Assembly: GCA_047604965.1 (NCBI GenBank)
Contig: JASGGQ010000039.1
Coordinates: 1 to 20,669, forward strand
DNA length: 20,669 bases
Reading direction: 5' to 3'
DNA from: JAGIBJ01 sp047604965
GTDB lineage: Bacteria; Actinomycetota; Thermoleophilia; Solirubrobacterales; Solirubrobacteraceae
The translations under genes were made by a program, and so were the position numbers. The notes beneath the pieces are model-generated. The model saw only the letters and a list, made by a program, of their open reading frames with translations, had not been told where the DNA came from and did not search any database. This document shows, piece after piece, positions 16,778 through 20,669 of this stretch (within the stretch, counting starts at the first letter, position 1; every line of letters begins with the position of its first letter).

Positions 16778-17632
16778 ATGTTCCATCGTCCCCGGCTGCT
16801 TGCGGCCACTGCGTCGCTTTGTCTGTTCGCCGGTGCCGGCATCCCGGCCGTCGCCAGCGCTGATCCGGTCGATCTGCCGACGGCCGACGCCGTGCGCGTC
16901 GATGGGCCGTACACCACCGCCAAGGTTTCCGTGCCGGAGAGCGCGTCGTCGGCGTTCGGGACGGCGACGATCACCTACCCGACCGACGCCTCCGGCAAGG
17001 TCGGCGCGATCGCCGTCTCGCCCGGTTACACCGCGAAGGAAAGCACGATCGCGTGGTACGGGCAGGCGCTGGCGTCACACGGGTTTGCCGTCATCACCTT
17101 CAATACCAATTCGGTGTACGACCAGCCGGCGGCGCGCGCAACCGCGCTGTTGGCCGCCGTCGACTATCTCACCGGCTCCAGTGCAGTCGCCGCGAAGGTT
17201 GACGCGAGCCGCACAGCGGTGATGGGCCACTCAATGGGCGGCGGCGGCGCGATCGAGGCGGCTAAACGCCGCTCGACGCTCAAAGCGGCCGTTGGGCTCA
17301 CGCCGTGGAACCTGAACTACATCGGCACCGCCGATCGCAGCCCGACGTTGATTATCGGTGCCGAGAAGGACACGATCGCCGCGCCGTACTTCTTCGCCAA
17401 TCCGCTGTACGCCGGGATCAACAGCTCGACGCCAAAGATGCTGTCGAATCTCGCCGGTCTCGGTCACATGGCGCCGATCAGCCGCAACACTGCGATCGAA
17501 GGCACCGTCGTCGCGTGGATGAAGCGCTTCGTCGACGGTGATACGCGCTACACCTCGCTGCTGTGCCCGGCCAACACCGCCGCGCCGAGCGGCAGCCTTA
17601 GCCGCTACCAGGCGAATTGCAGCAGCTGGTAA
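16778..17632 (+). CDS. Secreted cutinase / PET-hydrolase-type polyester hydrolase
   Basis: The 284-residue protein has a signal peptide (about residues 1-28, ending AVASA) and an alpha/beta-hydrolase fold of the actinobacterial cutinase family, which hydrolyses ester bonds in cutin, polyesters and triacylglycerols. The catalytic triad is S152 in GHSMGGGG (150-157), D198 in GAEKDTIA, and H230 in GLGHMAP. The oxyanion hole is formed by Y84 (PGYTA) and M153. Other family marks are YPTD, ASHGFAVITFNTNS, LTPWNLN with the substrate-site tryptophan W177, and VVAWMKRFVDGDTRYTSLLCP. C263 and C281 probably form the C-terminal disulfide. It lacks the second disulfide known from the Ideonella PETase, so it is nearer the Thermobifida-type cutinases in that respect. 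GGAGG is seven bases before the ATG. The C-terminal half is antisense to the overlapping DUF916 frame. Activity on plastic is not shown by sequence alone. Confidence 0.92.
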   Translation: MFHRPRLLAATASLCLFAGAGIPAVASADPVDLPTADAVRVDGPYTTAKVSVPESASSAFGTATITYPTDASGKVGAIAVSPGYTAKESTIAWYGQALASHGFAVITFNTNSVYDQPAARATALLAAVDYLTGSSAVAAKVDASRTAVMGHSMGGGGAIEAAKRRSTLKAAVGLTPWNLNYIGTADRSPTLIIGAEKDTIAAPYFFANPLYAGINSSTPKMLSNLAGLGHMAPISRNTAIEGTVVAWMKRFVDGDTRYTSLLCPANTAAPSGSLSRYQANCSSW

Positions 17633-18748
17633 TTCCGACGGCGCCGCCGGGGCCTCCGCCACGGCGGTCGTCGGGGCGGCGTCGACCGCTGCCACCGCAG
17701 CCGCAGCCTGCGGCTGCGGTGGCGCGGCGGCCTCACTGATCGGAGATCGCCTGCGGCGGCGCAGCAGCGCCCAGGTCGCGGCGCCGCCACCGAGTAGGCC
17801 AAGCAGGCCAATCGAGGTCGCCACGCTGGCGTACACCCACCACGGCGTGGTGGTGGCGGCTGGCGGTGCGACCGGCGTGGTGCCTGGTGTCGTGCCGGAC
17901 AGGTCGTCGCCGAGGTGCGTGGTGATCGTCGCTTCGCGGTGTGCTCCGCAATGGTCGGCAGCGACGTGCAACCGGTAGTCACCTGAGTCAAGTTTGCCGC
18001 GCAACGGAAGCGGATAGGGAATCTCGTCGCCCGGCAGCACCGAGTTGAGCTGCTGGGTGATGGTGCGCGGGGCAATGCCGTTGCCGCTCAAGGTGGCGCG
18101 AACTTTCGGCTCGCAGATCGCGCCGCCGTCGTTGCGCATGCGGATCGTCGCGGCCGGAACGCTCGTTCCCGGCAGCGCGGTGAGTCCGATCTTCCCGAGC
18201 TCTAGTTGGGCGCGCTCGCCGCCCGGCAGCGTGACTTGTACGCCGAGCACGAAGCGGGTGATCTGTTTGATCGCAAAGCGCGAGCCGCTGGTGCTGGTGC
18301 GCGCGTTCTCGACGGCCAGGCCGCCGAGGTGGACGCCCGGCGCGGCATCCTTTGGCACGTCGATCGCGAAGCGGATGCGGCGCTGCCCACCCGGCTCGAC
18401 GTGGATGCGGTGCTTGCCGGGGTCGATCCACCGGCCGGCTTCGCGTTTGGGTTGCGTGCGGTTCGCGTAGACCGCGCCGCTGGTCGTGCCGGTCAGCCCG
18501 TCGACGCCGTCGATGATGAGCGTGACCGTGCGCTTGGAGCCATTCGTCACGATCGCCGACTCCTCCAGGTGCTCGCCGGGCTTCGCCGTCAGCTGGAAGT
18601 ACGCGGCGGCTTGCTCTTCACCATGCCGCTTGATTGGGCGGACGCTGAAGGTGTCGCTGCTGGCGGCTGCGGCGGGCGGGGCGGCGGCAAGCAGCAGCGC
18701 CGCTGCCGTGGCCCCTACGACGGGCCGGAGGCGATCGAGATCGTCCAT
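17231..18748 (-). CDS. DUF916/DUF3324-type WxL-interacting membrane protein, with long tail antisense to the esterase
   Basis: After a signal peptide (about residues 1-29) comes a DUF916-like domain (about 32-175: FSVRPIK, AKPGEHLEESAIVTNGSKRTVTLII, APGVHLGGLAVEN) and a DUF3324-like beta-sandwich (about 180-280, ending LDSGDYRLHVAADHCGAHREATITTHL). A Thr/Pro/Ala linker, one membrane helix (about 303-329) and RRRRR follow. In Firmicutes this two-domain protein binds WxL proteins and peptidoglycan. ATG at 18748 overlaps the upstream WxL stop by 34 bases, so the pair is an operon. The frame has no stop until 17231, giving a 505-residue product whose last 134 codons are antisense to the esterase. 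That tail looks like shadow sequence, so the true gene may end near 17,640 if a frameshift error is present. Confidence 0.75.
   Translation of the reverse strand: MDDLDRLRPVVGATAAALLLAAAPPAAAASSDTFSVRPIKRHGEEQAAAYFQLTAKPGEHLEESAIVTNGSKRTVTLIIDGVDGLTGTTSGAVYANRTQPKREAGRWIDPGKHRIHVEPGGQRRIRFAIDVPKDAAPGVHLGGLAVENARTSTSGSRFAIKQITRFVLGVQVTLPGGERAQLELGKIGLTALPGTSVPAATIRMRNDGGAICEPKVRATLSGNGIAPRTITQQLNSVLPGDEIPYPLPLRGKLDSGDYRLHVAADHCGAHREATITTHLGDDLSGTTPGTTPVAPPAATTTPWWVYASVATSIGLLGLLGGGAATWALLRRRRRSPISEAAAPPQPQAAAAVAAVDAAPTTAVAEAPAAPSELPAAAIRLVAAKAAARRGGVGRAQQRGVARITVDEALHPRDDGAFDRSVAADRRHVTETGEIRQHLWRRAVDPGVQRIGEEVRRGDRVLLGTDNQRRAAIGGADVVQVPRREPNGRFERRAAFSRLDRAAAAH
17692..17722. terminator. Perfect 31-bp hairpin between convergent esterase and DUF916 genes
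   Basis: Fourteen-base perfect arms separated by GCC lie 60 bases after the esterase stop. The hairpin is symmetric and could terminate both convergent transcripts. It falls inside the Ala/Pro-rich tail of the DUF916 frame. Confidence 0.6.
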
Positions 18749-19281
18749 GTGGAGGTGTAGGTGCCGGCGGTCGCCGACGCGGGGACGGTCAGCGTCCACG
18801 TTGGGGTGATCGTGAACTTGCCGAGGCCGGTGCTGCTGGCGGCGTTGTAGAACGTCGTCGCAGTGGGGGCAGTGGAGGCGGCTGGGAGTGTGTACGGCCA
18901 GGTGAGCGAGCTGGTGGTCGGATTGGTGCAGGTCGTCAGGCAGGTCGCGCTTGGCTCCGCAGTGATCGTCGTTGCGGTAGAGGGAAGGGTCACCGAGCCG
19001 GTGGTGAAGAGTGTGCTGGTCGCGGTGAGTTTCCAGCCGACGCCGGTGCCGCGAGGATCGGTGACGGTCAGCGCCTGCGTTCCGGTGGTGGTCTTGTTGG
19101 TGCCGTCGAGCGTGACGCCGGTGAAGGTCACGTTGGGCGCCGTATCGAGGGCCAGGGTCCCGCCGGTCAGCGTGGCGCTGGCGGTGGCGCCGTGTGCGCT
19201 CGCGGCCCCGAACAGCGTCAGGCACGCGATCACCGTTGGGGCGCCGACCGGGACAAGCTTGTTCGGGTGTGGTCGGGTCAT
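18715..19281 (-). CDS. Secreted WxL-domain-like surface protein, partner of the DUF916 protein
   Basis: The 188-residue protein has a signal peptide (basic MTRPHPNK, hydrophobic VIACLTLFGAASAHG, cleavage about residue 31) and a Thr/Ser-rich beta domain. The WxL landmarks are GWKLTATSTLF (82-92), TPTWTLTVP with WTL at 162-164, and the C-terminal YTSTWTISIASGP. It parallels the protein at 2428-2997 almost along its whole length. Two cysteines, C114 and C118, have no equivalent there. It is followed with a 34-base overlap by the DUF916 gene, the usual gene pair of WxL cell-surface complexes. ATG at 19281 is chosen because it starts the signal peptide; the longer form from 19335 adds non-signal sequence. 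A GAATCnnRTTCA site lies 63 bases upstream. Whether it binds peptidoglycan or a polymer is unknown. Confidence 0.78.
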   Translation of the reverse strand: MTRPHPNKLVPVGAPTVIACLTLFGAASAHGATASATLTGGTLALDTAPNVTFTGVTLDGTNKTTTGTQALTVTDPRGTGVGWKLTATSTLFTTGSVTLPSTATTITAEPSATCLTTCTNPTTSSLTWPYTLPAASTAPTATTFYNAASSTGLGKFTITPTWTLTVPASATAGTYTSTWTISIASGPS

Positions 19282-19337
19282 GTCTAGGTGATCGACCGAT
19301 TGGTCGCGCCGCCACTCAACGCCTGGACGCCCCATTG

Positions 19338-19357
19338 AAAAACTGAACGAGATTCAG
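19338..19357 (-). terminator. Short hairpin plus T-run after the RelE-type toxin, overlapping an operator-like motif
   Basis: On the minus strand CTGAA and TTCAG form a five-base-pair stem followed by TTTTT. It lies 55 bases behind the toxin stop and upstream of the WxL gene. It could be a weak intrinsic terminator, but bases 19344-19355 also match the GAATCnnRTTCA motif (GAATCTCGTTCA), so an operator role is equally plausible. Confidence 0.45.
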
Positions 19358-19411
19358 GAAGTGCGCCGTATGTGGCGTGGGAGGGGCGCAGGCCGGTCGC
19401 AGCGCTGGCGC

Positions 19412-19780
19412 CTACCGCCGCTTGCGCTGTTGCTGCGCTTTGATCAACTCCAGCAGCACGGTCGCCAGGCTGGTGGCCGACTCGGTTGCCAGCCGCTCCA
19501 GCCGCTGCGCGGCTTCGGTGTAGCACTCGCTATCGGCTCGGTCGCCGATGACGACGACCGTCGCGACGCCGTCCACCACGCGGAACACGATGCGCCAATC
19601 TCGATCGCCGACGACCATCTTCCGGTAGCCATGCAGTCCCCCCGAAAGCGGTTCGCCAGCTTGATCGCCCTGTTCCTCGATTCTGACGAGCTTCGTGAGG
19701 AAGTCCTTGAGTCGCCCGGTCTTCGCGTACTTCCTGAGATCGTCAACGGCCTCGTCGATCAACTCGACGCGAACGCTCAC
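19412..19780 (-). CDS. RelE/ParE-family toxin
   Basis: The 122-residue protein has the RelE/ParE fold: an N-terminal strand (MSVRVELIDEAVDDLRKY), two helices, then the antiparallel sheet with LHGYRKMVVGDRDWRIVFRVVDGVATVVVIGDRADSECYTEAAQRL, whose GYRKMVVGDRDWRI segment supplies the basic residues expected for RNA binding. Members cleave mRNA on the ribosome (RelE) or poison gyrase (ParE); the sequence alone does not separate these. The C-terminus has an extra basic helix ending QQQRKRR. ATG at 19780 overlaps the antitoxin stop as ATGA, the classical arrangement for a co-translated toxin-antitoxin operon. Confidence 0.87.
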   Translation of the reverse strand: MSVRVELIDEAVDDLRKYAKTGRLKDFLTKLVRIEEQGDQAGEPLSGGLHGYRKMVVGDRDWRIVFRVVDGVATVVVIGDRADSECYTEAAQRLERLATESATSLATVLLELIKAQQQRKRR

Positions 19781-20085
19781 GCCTCCCCGCCCTGCGCGGC
19801 GAGGTCGTCGCGCGAGTAGCCGAACATTTCAAGGACCTCGTCGAGTGAGTGCGTGCGAGGTGCGGTCGTCATCTCGCGCGCGAGCGTCAACGACAGATCT
19901 GCGATCAGAGCCTCCTGCCGATCGATGCGGGCCAAGTGATCCATGCTGACGATCGCCGCGACCGGCTTGCTGTTGCGCAGCACCACGCGCTCAAGCCCCT
20001 CCTCCGCATCGCGGACAAGACGGGAGACTCCACGCTTGCTCGCCTCCTGCACGGAGATCAACGACTCAGTATCCACAATAGCCAT
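19777..20085 (-). CDS. Phd/YefM-type antitoxin
   Basis: The 102-residue protein opens with VSVQEASKRGVSRLVRDAEEGLERVVLRNSKPVAAIVSMDHLARI-like sequence (residues 11-54), the Phd/YefM DNA-binding and dimerisation fold, here starting SLISVQEASKRGVSRLV. The C-terminal part (about 60-102) is the flexible toxin-neutralising region, with LDEVLEMFGYSRDDLAAQ. ATG at 20085 has a strong ribosome site, AAAGGTGG, and TAGAAT (20112-20107) is a good -10 box giving a leader of about 15 bases. A GAATCGCATTCA site overlaps that promoter, fitting repression of the operon. The toxin follows with a four-base overlap. Confidence 0.87.
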   Translation of the reverse strand: MAIVDTESLISVQEASKRGVSRLVRDAEEGLERVVLRNSKPVAAIVSMDHLARIDRQEALIADLSLTLAREMTTAPRTHSLDEVLEMFGYSRDDLAAQGGEA

Positions 20086-20098
20086 CTAGCCACCTTTC

Positions 20099-20112
20099 TG
20101 AATGCGATTCTA
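20099..20112 (-). promoter_or_regulatory. Promoter and candidate operator of the Phd/RelE-type operon
   Basis: The -10 box TAGAAT (20112-20107, minus strand) overlaps GAATCGCATTCA (20110-20099), whose core is identical to the site upstream of the GGDEF gene. No convincing -35 element is seen. Confidence 0.5.
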
Positions 20113-20208
20113 CGCAGCCGGACCCCAGCGCGTGGACGCGGTGGTCGCGAGAGCGGCAGGAACAGGTGCCGTGGGTGGCCGTCGTCGCACGCAGCTCGGC
20201 CCGATGAC

Positions 20209-20214
20209 TAGAGT
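20209..20214 (+). promoter_or_regulatory. Candidate -10 box (TAGAGT) of the thiO-like gene, leaderless spacing
   Basis: TAGAGT lies seven bases before the GTG at 20222. This favours GTG 20222 over the in-frame ATG at 20204, which lies upstream of the box. Confidence 0.4.
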
Positions 20215-20221
20215 TCGCGCG

Positions 20222-20669
20222 GTGGGCGCTCCGCAGGTTGCGATCGTCGGCGGCGGCATCGTCGGCCTCTCGGCCGCATGGCAACTGGCGCGCGGCGGCG
20301 CGCGGGTCGAGCTGCATGAGCGCGGCGCGCTGGCCGGCGAAGCGACGCACGTCGCGGCGGGCATGCTTGCGCCGGTCAGCGAAGCCGACCCCGCCGAATC
20401 GCTGCTGCTCGCACTCGGACTGCGCTCGGCAGCGCGCTGGCCCGCCTTCGCCGCCGATCTGGAACGCGACGCCGGCCTAGAGGCCGGCACGCTGCTCGAC
20501 GCCACCGGCACGCTGCTGATCGCACGCGACGGCGACGAGGCGCGCTGGCTGGAGCGTGAGGCGGCGATCCGCCGCGCACAACGCCTCGAATGCGCCGCAC
20601 TGACGCCACGCGCCGCGCGCCAGCTGGAACCCGATCTCGCGCCGGGACTGCGCGGCGCACTGCACATCC
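20222..20669 (+). CDS. thiO: FAD-dependent glycine oxidase-like protein (ThiO family), truncated by window end
   Basis: The 149 readable residues begin with a Rossmann FAD-binding motif, VAIVGGGIVGLSAAWQLARGGARVELHE (about residues 6-33). They continue with the flavin-contacting GEATHVAAGMLAPVSE segment typical of the DadA/ThiO amine oxidases, then LEAGTLLDATGTLLIA. ThiO oxidises glycine to the imine used for the thiazole ring of thiamine; other D-amino-acid oxidases of the same family cannot be ruled out from a partial sequence. The start is GTG 20222 (ATG at 20204 is also in frame). Together with the thiE fusion at 10.7-12.0 kb this is a second thiamine-related gene, but on the other strand and 8 kb away. 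The stop lies outside the window. Confidence 0.75.
   Translation, partial: MGAPQVAIVGGGIVGLSAAWQLARGGARVELHERGALAGEATHVAAGMLAPVSEADPAESLLLALGLRSAARWPAFAADLERDAGLEAGTLLDATGTLLIARDGDEARWLEREAAIRRAQRLECAALTPRAARQLEPDLAPGLRGALHI

Overview
The window is very GC-rich, with GC-biased third codon positions, frequent GTG starts and several genes that appear to be leaderless. Its gene content (PiT/DUF47, EttA, DUF916/WxL surface proteins, TetR regulators, GTG-started 2-oxoacid dehydrogenase genes) suggests an actinobacterium, most likely class Thermoleophilia (Solirubrobacterales type). The placement is an inference from composition and gene style; no rRNA or marker gene is present to prove it.

Left part (1-5.7 kb): a leftward 2-oxoacid (probably pyruvate) dehydrogenase operon, E1-alpha, E1-beta and the lipoyl domain of a truncated E2. 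The first 30 bases are an inverted copy of part of that E2 gene, which looks like an assembly or chimera artefact. Next come a secreted WxL-type surface protein (plus strand), a DsbA/HCCA-isomerase-type thioredoxin-fold protein, two tandem hairpin repeats, and a leftward phosphate-uptake operon (DUF47 regulator, PiT transporter, 87-aa membrane protein).

Middle (5.8-15 kb): a membrane protein with two complete anchor-GGDEF units, a possible 45-aa protein, a CorA-type metal transporter, a dihydrolipoyl dehydrogenase homologue (E3), a thiamine-phosphate synthase fused to a four-helix membrane domain, a divergent RHH antitoxin/Doc toxin pair sharing a perfect 27-bp palindrome, the ribosome-associated ABC-F protein EttA, and a small HNH protein.

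Right part (15-20.7 kb): a cell-surface/secretion region. It holds a secreted protein of unknown function, a TetR regulator, a secreted cutinase/PET-hydrolase-type esterase with a complete Ser-Asp-His triad, a WxL protein plus its DUF916/DUF3324 membrane partner (convergent with the esterase), a Phd/RelE-type toxin-antitoxin operon, and the start of a thiO-like FAD oxidase.

The most interesting signals are: (i) a 12-bp motif, GAATCnnRTTCA, that I found only in five intergenic positions, including upstream of tetR, the esterase, the WxL operon, the GGDEF gene and the RelE-type TA operon, suggesting one local regulon; (ii) a TAnnnT box 6-7 nt before the start codon of seven genes, a leaderless-mRNA signature; (iii) E1-alpha and E3 homologues that both lack normally conserved active-site residues; (iv) the cutinase next to a WxL/DUF916 cell-surface system.
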